From Callorhinus ursinus (lineage: Eukaryota > Chordata > Mammalia > Carnivora > Otariidae), in the NCBI RefSeq assembly GCF_003265705.1, contig NW_020312859.1, positions 2,717,035 through 2,781,034 on the forward strand: 64,000 nt of DNA. The letters run 5' to 3'. Shown here in pieces: positions 25,581 to 53,939 of this stretch; within the stretch, counting starts at the first letter, position 1; each line of letters starts with the position of its first letter. The translations under genes and the position numbers were made by a program. The notes under the pieces are model-generated. The model was not told the DNA's origin. It was given only the letters and a program-made list of their open reading frames with translations, and did no database searches.

Positions 25581-25699
25581 CATTTCCTTACTGCTTTTTT
25601 TCTGATTATAAAAGCAATTCATGCTCATAAAAAAAAAGGAAAATAAGGCAATAAGGAAAGGAATAAAAGTCTCCCCATAATCTCCTGACACAGACACAC

Positions 25700-26220
25700 A
25701 GAACTTCTCTTTCTAGTACACTCCTGTTCATAGCACCATTACTGACAACAGCCAAAAGGTGGAAAAAACCCAAGTGCCCATCTGTGGAATGGATAAAAAA
25801 ATGTTTATACATACAATGTATATACAACATGTATATATACCTACAATAAAATATTATTCAGCCTTAAAAAGGGAGGAAATCTGACACAGGCTACAACAGA
25901 GATGAACTTTGAGGACATGCTAAGTGAAATAAGTCAGTCACAAAAAGACAAATATTATATGATTCCTTTTATATAAAGTATCTAGAGTAGTCAAATTCAT
26001 AGAAACAAAGTAGAAGCATGGTTGTCAGGGATTCGGGGGGAGAAATGAGGAAACTGTTCAATGGATAATATAGAATTTCAGTTTTACAAGAAGAAAGAAT
26101 TCTGGAGATCTGTTGCACAACAATGTGAATATCCTTAACAGTACTGAACTGTACACTTAAAAATGTTTAAGATGGTAAATTTTATGTTATGGGCATTTTA
26201 CCACAATTAAAAATTTTAAA
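25700..26220 (+). mobile_element. L1 3' end fragment
   Basis: CTCCTGTTCATAGCACCATTACTGACAACAGCC to TTTACCACAATTAAAAATTTTAAAAA. It appears to split an older LINE-like element (25,590-25,700 and 26,230-26,730). Confidence 0.8.
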
Positions 26221-26407
26221 AAATGTTTTTTAAAAGAACTAATCTTTCTAGACATTTTTCCTATAAATGTGTATGTATACCTTTAAAAAAACAAAAATAA
26301 GAATACACTGTACTGTGATGAGCTTTTCACACGGAACCATATGATGTAAACATCTTTCTCATATATAGAGAGCGAAAGAGAGAGAGCGCTCCCACCTCAT
26401 TCTTTTT

Positions 26408-26604
26408 TTTTTAAAGATTTTATTTATTTATTTGAGAGAGAGAGAGAATGAGAGAGAGAGAGAGCACGAGAGGGCAGAGGGTCAGAGGGAGAAGCCGACT
26501 CCCCGCCGAGCAGGGAGCCCGACGCGGAACTCCATCCCCGGACTGCAGGATCATGACCTGAGCCGAAGGCAGTCGCCCAACCAACTGAGCCACCCAGGTG
26601 CCCT
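26408..26604 (-). mobile_element. CAN SINE
   Basis: Flanked by CACCTCATTCTTTTT on both sides (about 26393 and 26605). Confidence 0.95.
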
Positions 26605-26619
26605 CACCTCATTCTTTTT

Positions 26620-27125
26620 TAATGGCTGATAGTATATATCATTTGACTGTACCATAATTGAAACAGTCTGTTTTCAGCTTTTCAGATAATAAAAACATCA
26701 TAGTCAACATCTTGCATATTTTCTCATTATGTCTTATGATAGACATCCGGTTTTTTTGTTTTGTTTTTGTTTTTTTACGTGCCCTGTTTCTGGTATCAAT
26801 ACCCTGAGTTTCCCAAACAAAAATGCCTCCTCCTTATCCAAACACCCATCTGTACCCAGCGTCCTCCCTTCCAGTCACTCTTGTTCTCTATGTAGCTAGT
26901 CTGGGCACATTTATTTGAAAGTTTGTTCCCAGGTATTTATTTTTCACATTGTTATTCTCATGTCTCCTACAATTACATTTTGTGACTATTAGTGCTTATA
27001 TAAAGCTATTGCTTTTTGTCTCCGTTCTACCTGCTTGTTTACTTAACCTGATTACATCTAATTATTTTTAACTTAATTCTCTTGAATCTTCTCAGCAGAT
27101 CATCATACCATAGGTAGACAATCAT
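26620..27125. other. No gene seen
   Basis: The first 100 bp continue an old LINE-like element. The rest is unassigned. Confidence 0.5.
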
Positions 27126-27129
27126 ACCG

Positions 27130-27340
27130 TCCACATAGTGATTAAGAGTAAAAGCTTTGGGCTCAGGCAGACCTGGATTCAAATCCTGTATGACCCGGGT
27201 TATGCATTTTACACCTCAATTTTCTCATCCATAGACTGGGAATCATAACAGAAGCTATCTCACAGGACTGTTGTCAAGATCACATTACTAATGGAGACTA
27301 GTACATGAAACGTGCTTAACACATATTAGTTCAATTGCTA
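27130..27340 (-). mobile_element. MIR SINE fossil
   Basis: AAGCTTTGGGCTCAGGCAGACCTGGATTCAAATCC..CACCTCAATTTTCTCATC, antisense MIR. Confidence 0.88.
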
Positions 27341-27605
27341 ACAATAATGAAAATATAACTTCCCCTCCACACTTACACTTCCTATTTATTTTTTTGTCGC
27401 TGCATTACACCGATGCACTCCTTATGGGCAACTGCCTGGCTTCCAGAGAAGCTGTCAGACTCCTTGTGAAGGATCTGTGCTGTGGATGTCATCCACTCTT
27501 CCCTTCTCAGCAAAGTAGTGCCATTGATTTGCCCCTTTCATCTGGATTTTCTCAGCCTCTCCCCTCTCTATTGGCTCTTTGCCATCAGCCTTTCAATCTG
27601 CTCAC

Positions 27606-27607
<2 letters not shown>

Positions 27608-27639
<32 letters not shown>
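27608..27639 (+). repeat. (CT)n microsatellite
   Basis: About 16 uninterrupted CT units, with a shorter CT run near 27,680. Confidence 0.95.
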
Positions 27640-27640
<1 letters not shown>

Positions 27641-27799
27641 GCTTAAGACTTCACCTTATTCCCCAGTCGCTCTCCAGCCTTCTCTCTCTCTCTCCCTTCA
27701 CAGCCAAACTCCTGTGAGCTGCCTACACTTTGTCTTTACTTTCTCACATCCCACTCTCTCCTCATCCCACTGATATATTACACTGAACTTTTGGAAGCT

Positions 27800-28280
27800 G
27801 CCGATATTCTAGATTCCACCCCCACCATTTCACCAAATCTGCTCAATTAGGTCCCCAGTGACCTCCATATTTATTTACCCAAAGGATACATTTTAATGTT
27901 TAACTTCTTTTACTTGAAACCTAAGCAGCATCCAGCAAAATTAACCTCTTCCTTCGGCTTTCATCACTACGTTCTCCTAGTTTTCCTCCTACTTCTCAGT
28001 CATCCCTTCTTAGTATAGGCGAAATGAATTCTTCTTCCAGGAGTGTGCAACACAGTGGCCTTGAATGATCTAGGCCTTTTTTTTCTTTTCTTTTTTAAAA
28101 ATCTCTTCCAATATTAAGTTCCAGCTGTACTGGATTCATATCTGTACCCCACAAATGTACCTTGGAACACGTCTGGAATGCATGCCATGAGGGCAGGGAC
28201 CTGAGTCCTTACTGCCCCCACAGTGCCTGGCACATAGCAGATGCTCGGTAAATAAATAAATAAACAAACAAATAAATATT
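27800..28280 (+). mobile_element. L2 LINE fragments
   Basis: 27,840-28,020 resembles the L2 reverse-transcriptase region (CCCAGTGACCTCC..TACGTTCTCCTAGTTTTCCTCC). 28,100-28,280 resembles the L2 3' end (CAGTGCCTGGCACATAGCAGATGCTCGGTAAATAAA). Confidence 0.7.
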
Positions 28281-28419
28281 TTAAGCAATATTTTTTGAAT
28301 CGCCATAAATGAATGGCTGCAATGTGAAAAACAGATTGGAGGAATGAAGGCCAAGAGAGAACAACAAAAAAAACCCTGATCTTTCTGAAACTATACCTCT
28401 GATCAAACACATGCAACAT

Positions 28420-28990
28420 ACACTCACTACCTGCTTAAAATCCTTTGATGGCTCCCCAATGCCCCCAAGCTAAAACCCAAACTCTTTAAAACTTACAAGG
28501 AGATACAAGGAAAGTCTTTCAGAAGGGGCACCTGCTTATCTCTCAAACATCATCTAGCCAGACCACTTCAGCTCCTTGGAATGGGTCTCTACCCAGCCTA
28601 TGAGATCCTTGCAGAGGCCCAATAAGCCTGCACTCTATCCCTTGGGCTTTGCACATGCAGCTCTCTCTGCCTAGAACACTGTGCACTTCACCAGCCTCTC
28701 ATCTACCCAATACACAGGCAGCCTTCATGTCTCATTTTGGAAGTCATCTTCTTCTAGAATCTCCCTTTGACCACCTTCCCTAGCTTCATTCCCTGAAATC
28801 TAGGTTAACTGCCTTCTCTATGCATTCACAGTCCCCTGTATGTCCAAAACCATAGCTCGAATCGCAATGAATTCTTACTTGTACTGTAAAACTGTGGAGT
28901 TCCCTGAGGACAGTATGTCTCATTCACTTTACCCCTGGCGATCTGCCCAGGCCCTGGCATACAATACATGCTCAATCAAGGACTTTCTTG
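28420..28990 (+). mobile_element. L2 LINE 3' fragment
   Basis: CCTTTGATGGCTCCCCAATGCC, GGGCTTTGCACATGCAGCTCTCTCTGCCTAGAACACT, CCCAGGCCCTGGCATACAATACATGCTCAATCA. Confidence 0.85.
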
Positions 28991-29190
28991 TAGTAGTAGT
29001 AATGATAAAAGCTCCAAGATACTGAGGACTTACCTGCAAGGGTTTTAAATATAGTTTGTCTTAAGAGACAACTATTTTTATGCCCATTTAGCAGATGGGA
29101 AAACTGATGCACAATGAAGTCAATCCTCTCTGGCCCCAGGAGAGTCGCACAGACATACATTTTCTGCAGTTTTGAGTTACTCCCCAAACC
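28991..29190 (+). mobile_element. MIR SINE fossil
   Basis: GATAAAAGCTCCAAGATACTGAGGACTTACC..TTTTATGCCCATTTAGCAGATGGGAAAACTGATGCAC. Confidence 0.75.
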
Positions 29191-29249
29191 CTAAACAAGA
29201 GGGGCTTTCTTTTTTTTGAAGAAACTTGCAGGTCAGGCTATGCAATGGG

Positions 29250-29850
29250 CCCAAAATACAGAAAGCCTAAAGCGCACTCCAAGCCAGCGCCGAGCGGGGT
29301 TAAAAAGCAGGAGGGGGCGCCGCCCCGGCGCCGGGGAGGGGATAAATGTCTGGCCCCAGCTTCCTTCCCGGGGGTGCCCCGCGCCCCAGCCCCCGACCTG
29401 CTGCGACGAGTCGACGCCGGGGCGGCGCGTTTGGGTCACGACTGCCCGCCCGGCCCTGCTCACCTGCCGACCCGCCGCCTCGCCGAGCCCGGGCCGCCGG
29501 CCCGCTGCGCCTCCGCCGGGCTGCTTGGCGCCCGCAGCGCGCAGCGGAGCGCGTTGCCTTGGCGACCGGAGCTGCCGAACTCCCGCGGCGGGCGCTACGG
29601 CGGCTCGGAAGGGACCAGGGGTGTTCGCGTCCCCTTCCGCGGCCTCCGAGCGGCTGGCGGAGGGAAAAGGAGTGGGAGTTGGAGTCCTGAGCCGAGAGGG
29701 ACCAAGGTGGGGTCTGGCAGCCTGGAACTTGGCCCCGGGAGGAGGGGAGAGGAAAGGAATGCTGGGGGGAAAAGGAGACAGTAAGGCGGGGGAGGGGTGG
29801 GGACTTGTACCTCGGAGCCTGCCTTTGCCTCAGTTTATCTCTCTGTAACC
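29250..29850 (-). promoter_or_regulatory. PKIG: CpG island, probable PKIG promoter and first non-coding exon
   Basis: Dense CpG sequence, about 5 kb from the SERINC3 promoter and TATA-less. It carries an RFX X-box-like GTTGCCTTGGCGAC at 29553-29566. On the - strand a strong donor CAG|GTGAGC ends a possible exon at 29464. Mammalian gene order places PKIG (cAMP-dependent protein kinase inhibitor gamma) divergently beside SERINC3, with a long first intron and non-coding 5' exons. Naming it PKIG is therefore by synteny, not by protein sequence. A + strand donor-like CAAG|GTGAGA at 30020 leaves room for a bidirectional or lncRNA transcript. Confidence 0.6.
29553..29566 (+). promoter_or_regulatory. 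X-box-like RFX site
   Basis: GTTGCC TT GGCGAC against the consensus GTNRCC(0-3)RGYAAC: the first half is perfect and the second matches 5 of 6. It lies in the CpG island core. Confidence 0.55.
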
Positions 29851-30239
29851 AGATACGGGGACGGTTCGAGGAGAGAACAGGGCCATAGTCAGAAGCTTGC
29901 TAGACTGGGAATATTTAAAGTCGAGAAAACTGATGTGGGAGGAGTGGCGATGCGTTTCCCTTTACTCTCAGACGGGGTCGTGTGGCAAAGAATGAATAAA
30001 CTTGTTTCTTTGGGCTCAAGGTGAGAATTAGATCATCAGATTTCATTCCAATATGGCAAGTTTACTTTAACTTCTGAGCGGCAATTGTATTTCTTGAAAT
30101 AATCATGCAGATATACTGGAAGGTGAGCACAAAGGATATCCATTGCTCCCATAAAATGAATTACTACGGCAAGAATTAAGAGAGACCGAAGTAGACATAG
30201 ATGTGGATATAGTTTCGATAAAGACCTATCTTCAAGCTA
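29851..30239. other. No coding gene seen, flank of CpG island
   Basis: Transition from the CpG island into AT-rich sequence. A + strand donor-like CAAG|GTGAGA is present at 30020/30021. Confidence 0.5.
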
Positions 30240-30349
30240 CGCTTACGCCAGTGGTCTCCCTAACTAGTCTTTGCTTCTACTCTTACTTCCAACCTTACCC
30301 AACCCTGCCCCCAGTCTGTTCTCCACCCTGCAGCCAAAATGTCCTTTTC

Positions 30350-30550
30350 TTTTTTTTTTAAGATTTTTTTTTTTTAAATTTACTTGACAGAGAGAGATAG
30401 TGAGAGCAGGAACACAAGCAGGGGGAGGGGCAGAGGGAGAAGTAGGCTTCCCGCGGAGCAGGGAGCCCGATGCGGGGCTCGATCCCAGGACCCCTGGGAT
30501 CATGACCTGAGCGGAAGGCAGATGCTCAAGGACTGAGCCACCGAGGCGCC
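30350..30550 (-). mobile_element. CAN SINE nested in L2
   Basis: Flanked by perfect AAAATGTCCTTTT at 30337-30349 and 30551-30563. Confidence 0.95.
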
Positions 30551-30733
30551 AAAATGTCCTTTTTTCAAAATGTGAGCATGATCATGTCCTTACCCCTGCT
30601 CAAAACCTTTCAACAGTCATCCCATCACATTTAAGAGTAAAATCCAGAGTTGTTACCATGTTCAGTTTCATCTCTCATCATTTTCCCTCTTGTTTATGCT
30701 CCAGCCACACTGGCCTTGTTTTTAGGTAGCATG

Positions 30734-31195
30734 TGTTTAAAAACAACAACAACAACAACAATAAAAAACAACAACACAGGCCCCAAATGGTGGTATTTAG
30801 AATTCCCAAATGGTGCTCAATACCATTTGTATAGATACCAGTGTAATCGAATCGCACTTTCAACCTCCCCCAGAAATACAGTCTTAATCAGTCAGCCAGG
30901 AATTTTTCAGTCCTCACCAAAGGGTCGGGCACCGGGGCCCTCTCCATCCCCCGGAAGAAGGACAAGATAATCTGCATGATAAGACAACTTGCTTTTCCCC
31001 TAGAAAGTGGCCTTGCCTAGAAAAATCCTTTTCTTTTGCTAATAACTTTCTTGCTCTCACTCTCCTATAAAAGCTTCCATTTTGTACAACTCCTTGCAGT
31101 GCCTCTCTACTTGCTAGATGGGTGCTACTGGATTGAAGAATCACTTAATAAAGCCAATTAGATCTTCAAATTTACTTGGTTGAATTTTGTTAACA
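30734..31195 (+). mobile_element. Solo LTR, 462 bp, nested in L2
   Basis: Begins TGTTTAAAA and ends GTTAACA (TG...CA). Flanked by a 4-bp duplication CATG (30730-30733 and 31196-31199), as for class I (gamma-type) endogenous retroviruses. It carries TATAAAA at 31066-31072 and AATAAA at 31147-31152. An (AAC)n run lies at its start. No internal retroviral sequence remains. Confidence 0.85.
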
Positions 31196-31800
31196 CATGC
31201 TTCTGTTTCATGGCCCTTCCTCTTGCTGTTCCATGTTAGGGCCACTCTTCCTCCAGATATCGCTGCAGCTTGCTTTCTCATTTCTTTAGTATCTCTGCTC
31301 AAATATCAGGTCTTCAAAAACACCTGCTCTGACTACTCTATTTAAAATAGCAGAGCCCCACCAACTCTGTGTTCTCCTCGCCTGTTTTATTATTTTTCTT
31401 CATAGCTCCTGTCAGTATCTGACATTTTATCTTTGCTTATTATTTGTCTCTTTTCACTATAGCAGAAGCTCTTTTAAGGGCAGGCATTTTGTTTTGTTCC
31501 CTGCTGCTTTCTCATCACTGGGAACTGCCTGGCACATAGTAAGAGTGTGGTAAATATTTATTGAATAAATGAAAGGAGTTAAGTGAAAAAAGCAATCATG
31601 CACCACTATGTGGTTGGAATGCTATCACATGTAAAAAGGGAATGACATAATACATATAATACTGGCATATGCATATATGAACTTTGGAAAGAGATCTGGG
31701 AGATGAGGGGGTAAGATGATACATTTTCACTGTATGTTCTTTTATGCAGTATTTCTAAAAACCAAGTACCTGTATTATCTATTCAAACAATATATACGAA

Positions 31801-32231
31801 TGTAACGAATCAGAATATGCCACTTTGGCATAAGGATTATTTTGAGCTGAAAACATCTGAGAAGTAGACACAGTAAAGTTCTCTGTTCTCGACCTTATGA
31901 ATTTCTGTGTGTGAAGGTGTTGCTCCCCTCCTCTCCATCCGGAAGAGCAGAAATTAATCACAGGAGATCACTAACTCCAGGCTTTTATCAGCGAGAGGAA
32001 TCTACATACACACCTTACTAACACAATCCTTATCTTCCATTAGTTTCTCCCTTGTATTTACCTTCCCACAGTCGTCTGCTTCCCTAATAGCCTAAACTCC
32101 TTTTCATTGTCTTATCGTTTCTCTACAAATTTAAAATTTATCATCCTTTGTCAGAATACTATAAAAGCCTCCAGGCCTCCCCAGCCCCATCTCTGAACCT
32201 AGAGGGTAGAGGAAAACTTTCCCCCCTTACA
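31801..32231 (+). mobile_element. Probable solo LTR
   Basis: Starts TGTAACGAATCAG and ends CCTTACA, with the typical LTR end GAACCTAGAGGGTAGAGGAAAACTTTCC and a TATA-like ACTATAAAAGCC at about 32159. No clear target duplication. The family is uncertain. Confidence 0.6.
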
Positions 32232-32534
32232 GGGGAAAAAACAACCTAGTTTTGACAATCAACATGTAAAAATAGGAGGGGCTGCCTTGGTTGGCAGTGA
32301 GCTCCCCGCCCTAGAGGAGATGCTGCTGAGGGGTTCCCGCATGAGGTGGGAAACTGGAGCAAATGATCCACTTTCCCCACTTTTGCCACCTAGAGGAGGA
32401 ACACTCAAACACTTAGGGTCAAAAACCCTGAGAGATGGGCAGGATCCCACAGTGATACAGACGAGAAAATGAAACTTTTTCAGCTGCCAGCTAGACCCAG
32501 TGTTCCTCACTGAACTTAAACAGCGCTCACAGAA

Positions 32535-32925
32535 TGTAAACAAATATCAGACAAGGCCACTCTGTCGTTGGAACAAGCCAAGGACAAGGCCACTGTGGAA
32601 CCACAAATAATGACAACATCCTCCTCTTCTAACATGAGTGTGTCCTGCTTCCTTCTCAATCAGAACTCTGGCCCCACTTCAATCCTCCCGCCTCCTGGGT
32701 AAAACAGTAAGATAGCTAACCACTGAATTGCCCCTGCTTCTTGACTGTATCCAATTCAAAACTGTTCCCCACTTGCTTAAACCCTCCTTACAGATACCCA
32801 GCACAAACCCAAATCCTACAATAAGCTCTTCCCAATTCTCTGTTAGCAAGATACCTCATGTTTTCTCTGATGTGAATTCTCCCTTGCTGAACGAGCTAAA
32901 TAAATCTGATTCTTTTTTGAGTACA
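32535..32925 (+). mobile_element. Probable solo LTR
   Basis: Starts TGTAAACAAATATC and ends near GAGTACA, with AATAAA at 32899-32904 shortly before the end. CAGAA occurs at both edges, suggesting a short target duplication. The family is uncertain. Confidence 0.55.
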
Positions 32926-33500
32926 GAAATGTTCCTGATGGGATTTGATCGTGGACTTTATCATAGTCTTAACCTTCTTCGACCCAGTCCAGCAGTACCC
33001 AAACAGGAAGACGTAAGGATTTTAAGGATCATCTGGAAGGGTTACTTCCAGTGATCGCAAAGCAACCTGACTTGGGCAGGCATTTGGTGGTAGGGGTTGG
33101 GGGGTGGTGGGGTGAAGGACTCAGGTGGGAATTAGGAAAGCTTGAGTAATTCTCCTTCCTCTGCCATCAACCCTTTCTGTGGCCTGGAGTAAACCATTCC
33201 ACTTCGAGCCTTTTTCCATTTCTGTAAAAAAACAGACTCAAATATATTTCTAAGGCTTCTTCCAATCTAAATATTCTAGGATTCCAAACTCTACAGGTTA
33301 TTATATTCCCAGGTAAATGTTCCCTTCTTAGTCATCTGTTTAACAGTCTCATCATTGTTGCCATTATCTGCACACCACCTGCACTTTTATGTAGATATGT
33401 GAATCACTTCTCAAAACTTTTTCTTTAAATAGACCCTTAGTTTTTACTTAAATTTACAAAGTAAAATTTACATCACTTCTTAAATGGAAAACCAGCATTG
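32926..33500. other. No gene seen
   Basis: Unassigned. Contains a G-rich stretch at 33,085-33,120 and a MIR-like patch at 33,150-33,260. Confidence 0.5.
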
Positions 33501-33999
33501 CTGAAGCTGCCTTGGCCCCTCCAGCCAACCCAGTAATCTAAACTTCAGCAAACACCCTGAGCCTGAATGACTGATTAACTAACCCTTCCTTGTGTGTCTA
33601 TAGATCGTGCATTCTTTCCTATAAAGAACAGCGCACTTCTGCACCTCGCAAAACAGAAACCAGACCCTCTTGCACAAACCCCGGGAACTAAGGAGCCAGA
33701 CTCCTTTGCCCAACCTCTGAGCACCGCATTAACGTTTGTAGCCGGCACCATGGAGTCTGCACGTAATCAAGAAATGTTGGGGCCACCGCAATCCTTTTAC
33801 TGATTAACTGCCCTAAACCCCTTTATAAATCCTTGGGCCAGGCAGAAACCTCGGAGTTGGACTTTGGCACAAGAGTGTGCCTTCTCTCCAGGTGGCCAGC
33901 CTCCTGAACAAAGCTCCTATTCCTTTCCAAGCAAAACTCATCTCTCGAGTATCGACCTTTGGAGCGACGACGGGCAGCCCATTTTGGGGTTCAGTAACA
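33500..33999 (+). mobile_element. Probable solo LTR, class I endogenous retrovirus-like
   Basis: The LTR-type 3' part has CCTTTATAAATCC (TATA at 33824-33830), CTCCTGAACAAAGCTCC, GAGTATCGACCTTTGGAGCG and the end GGGTTCAGTAACA at 33999. The 5' limit near 33500 is a guess. No primer-binding site or internal region follows. Confidence 0.65.
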
Positions 34000-34003
34000 C
34001 TGC

Positions 34004-34660
34004 TTGGGAGAAATCAAAGAACTTCTGCAAGCACACACACAAACCCTAAAACAAAACAATGTTATTTAACGGTAGATGGGCTTACCTTTTGGAGAGATTT
34101 GGAAAATGAAGCCTTCACTCTGTCAAAAATGGAGATAAGCAAATGTTAGAAACACGTTAAGTAAAGTACTAGTCTCAAACTCTCTTTGGTTTGAAACAGG
34201 GCTTTCTGACTCTGCCGTTCAGTGCTACCTAATGCGTTCATGCACCCCGAGGCCCTTTCGTGTACCCCGAGGGGGGTGTATACCCCTCATTTTCAGAAAC
34301 AACACCCATCCTTCCCCGATTAGCTTGGACTCGTCTTTCGGTTCTCAGATTAAATATAAATTCCTCAGAACACCCCTCTGGGATTACTCCCCCCGCCCCA
34401 GCTACATTATTTTCTCCTCACATAGCAAGCATTAAAGAAACTTTTATTGAAAGGATATTCCCTCATACTACTTCATGGTACTCATCACAACGTGTCGTGG
34501 TGCATGTATGTTCAGTGTCAGACTCCTTTTTTAAGTAGGTGGGAATTAGGAAATTTTTTTTTAAGTAGGCCGTAAATTCCTGTGCACTTCTGTACCTCAG
34601 ATGTCGACACATAACGGGCTCCCAAGTGAATACAAGTGAGGTGAAGGAATAAAGCCTTCA
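34004..34660. other. No gene seen
   Basis: Unassigned sequence between the LTR cluster and the SERINC3 promoter, with an imperfect duplication TGCACCCCGAGG / TGTACCCCGAGG at about 34241-34272. Confidence 0.5.
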
Positions 34661-35053
34661 CAGCTCCCGCCCCTCCCGGCCGCTTTAGCCGCATCTCCCA
34701 CCTCCGCGCCGGGCCGGGCTAGTCCCGCCTCCTCCCTCCGCGCCGGGCTGAGTTAGCCCCGCCTCCTCCCTCCCCTCTGGGCCGGCTTAGCCCCGCCTCC
34801 CCCTTAGAGCCTGGTCGGCTTAGCTCCACCTTCTCCCTCAGCTCGATGCTGATTTAGCCCCGCCTTCTACCTTTGCCAATGACAGCGGCTCTCTTGGCAG
34901 CGGCGGCCGAGGGCGGTGGGCGGGGCCACGCAATGACGCCACCCGCGCGTTTCCGGCCTGAGAAAACGTCGCGTTTCTGAGGAGACACCTCGACTGGCAG
35001 TTACCACCGTGCTAGAAGCCTCCGGACCGGCCGCCTGCATCACTAGCGTCACC
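34660..35053 (+). promoter_or_regulatory. SERINC3: SERINC3 CpG-island promoter and 5' UTR
   Basis: GC- and CpG-rich, TATA-less sequence immediately before the SERINC3 ATG. It contains a 34-bp tandem array of GC boxes (34685-34880), a CCAAT box at 34876-34880, an Sp1 site GGGCGGGGC at 34918-34926 and a TGACG CRE half-site at 34934-34938. If transcription starts upstream of 34933, a 15-codon upstream ORF (ATG 34933, stop ending 34980) would be in the leader. The start site itself is not determined; somewhere near 34900-35000 is inferred. Confidence 0.8.
34685..34880 (+). repeat. 34-bp tandem repeat, about six units, each with a GC box
   Basis: The anchor TTAG/CTAG recurs at 34685, 34719, 34753, 34787, 34820 and 34854, a spacing of 33-34 bp. 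Units share the core TTAGCCCCGCCTCC followed by a C/T-rich spacer and GGGCCGG-like end. Copies are imperfect and the first and fifth are the most diverged. Confidence 0.9.
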
Positions 35054-52870
<17,817 letters not shown>

Positions 52871-53670
52871 GCCTCTGAGAATTCATAAAGGTCTGCTTTG
52901 CCGAAAGCCCGTATCTGTTTTACTTTTGCTTCAACTAAAATACTAAGTGAACACTTTGCAAATGTGACTATATCCAAGTTTATATCAGAGAGCAAGATTA
53001 CGTAATGCTTGATGCAGGATCTGAACTTTTCATTTATATGTATATTACGTTTATTTGTAAAGATACAGCGCGAAGGGAACATTTTGCGTTTTAAAGTGAA
53101 CTACAGCTGTGCTGTGAAGAGAGTTCTTTATTAAGATCTGTAGGATCCTACAACTTTGATTTAAAATGTAAGAAAAATGTTGGTTATTTGAGGCCAATCG
53201 TTAATATATTTCTATTGCAGTCTCCTTAAAAAGCAAAAAACAAAACCCACCATTTCTATGACAGGTTTCCTCTGTGAGTCTTTATTTGTGTGATGCAAGC
53301 AAGCAGTGTGTTCAGCCCTTCATCCCCCACGAGGTGTGGCATTGGAGTTCTTGGGGGGAGGGGTGCGTGCCTCTGGCTCCTTCCCCAGACGGGCAGGGTG
53401 GCTGACCCGGCTAACTGCTTCTGCAGCTTGGGTTAGTTCATTCGGTGGTGGACGCTAGAGCAGTGATGCCTAAAGCAGCTCCAGCTTTGCCAGAAGTGTT
53501 CGTCTCCATAGCGCTTTGTAGGTTTGGCGAAAATGAAGTCACTTGGGAAAACAGTGCCACTTTAGTCTTTATGTCATTATCTTGTTATGAGTATGTAAAA
53601 GTAAAATGCATGTGAATTTATTATATTTGCACTATAAAGGTATTTGATTAAAATAGAGACTTAAGCTTTT
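52871..53670 (+). other. SERINC3: SERINC3 3' UTR
   Basis: About 800 nt following the stop, AT-rich and free of recognisable interspersed repeats. An ATTAAA at 53647-53652 is the best polyadenylation signal. The exact cleavage site is inferred. Confidence 0.6.
53647..53652 (+). terminator. SERINC3: Candidate polyadenylation signal ATTAAA of SERINC3
   Basis: First good ATTAAA/AATAAA hexamer in the sense orientation at a plausible distance from the stop. The downstream sequence is T-rich but not strongly GT-rich, so this is tentative. Confidence 0.5.
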
Positions 53671-53939
53671 AAGGCCCTTTCTTTTACAGCTTTTATGAGT
53701 TAGCAGCCATCCTATAATTTTTAGACATATGTGGGCTGTCAGGTTTATCAGGCATCGAGCAGAATGCGCCTGTCTCTTCTAAAACTTGAGGCCTGGCTAG
53801 TAAGTCAAGTCTTGAACTCATCTAAAAATTGTACTGATAATATCTTTCCTGGGTAAGACACTTGTGTAGATGAGACACAAGGCAGGCGCTGTCGGGCAAC
53901 TTCTTCAGGAGAGGTAGCACACAGGGAGGTCGACTAGAA

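Larger units (their letters stand above)
30240..31575 (+). mobile_element. L2 LINE 3' region, split by a SINE and an LTR
   Basis: L2 parts at 30,240-30,336, 30,551-30,733 (CTGCTCAAAACCTTTCAACAG..GCTCCAGCCACACTGGCCTTG) and 31,200-31,575 (GGCCCTTCCTCTTGCTGTTCC..GGCACATAGTAAGAGTGTGGTAAATA) line up once the two insertions are removed. Confidence 0.85.

Noticed and set aside
27394..27717. 107-codon ORF
   Set aside because: Its C-terminal half is the translated (CT)n microsatellite.
29028..29036. Very good minus-strand splice donor CAG|GTAAGT
   Set aside because: It lies inside a MIR fossil (28,991-29,190), and there is no supporting exon.
29216..29848. 210-codon ORF (and overlapping GC-rich ORFs) in the CpG island
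   Set aside because: CpG-rich DNA with few stop codons; Pro/Arg/Ala-rich low-complexity translation open in several frames, with no recognisable domain.
33085..33120. G-quadruplex at the G-rich stretch
   Set aside because: Only three runs of three or more G with suitable loops; weak compared with the L1 tract.
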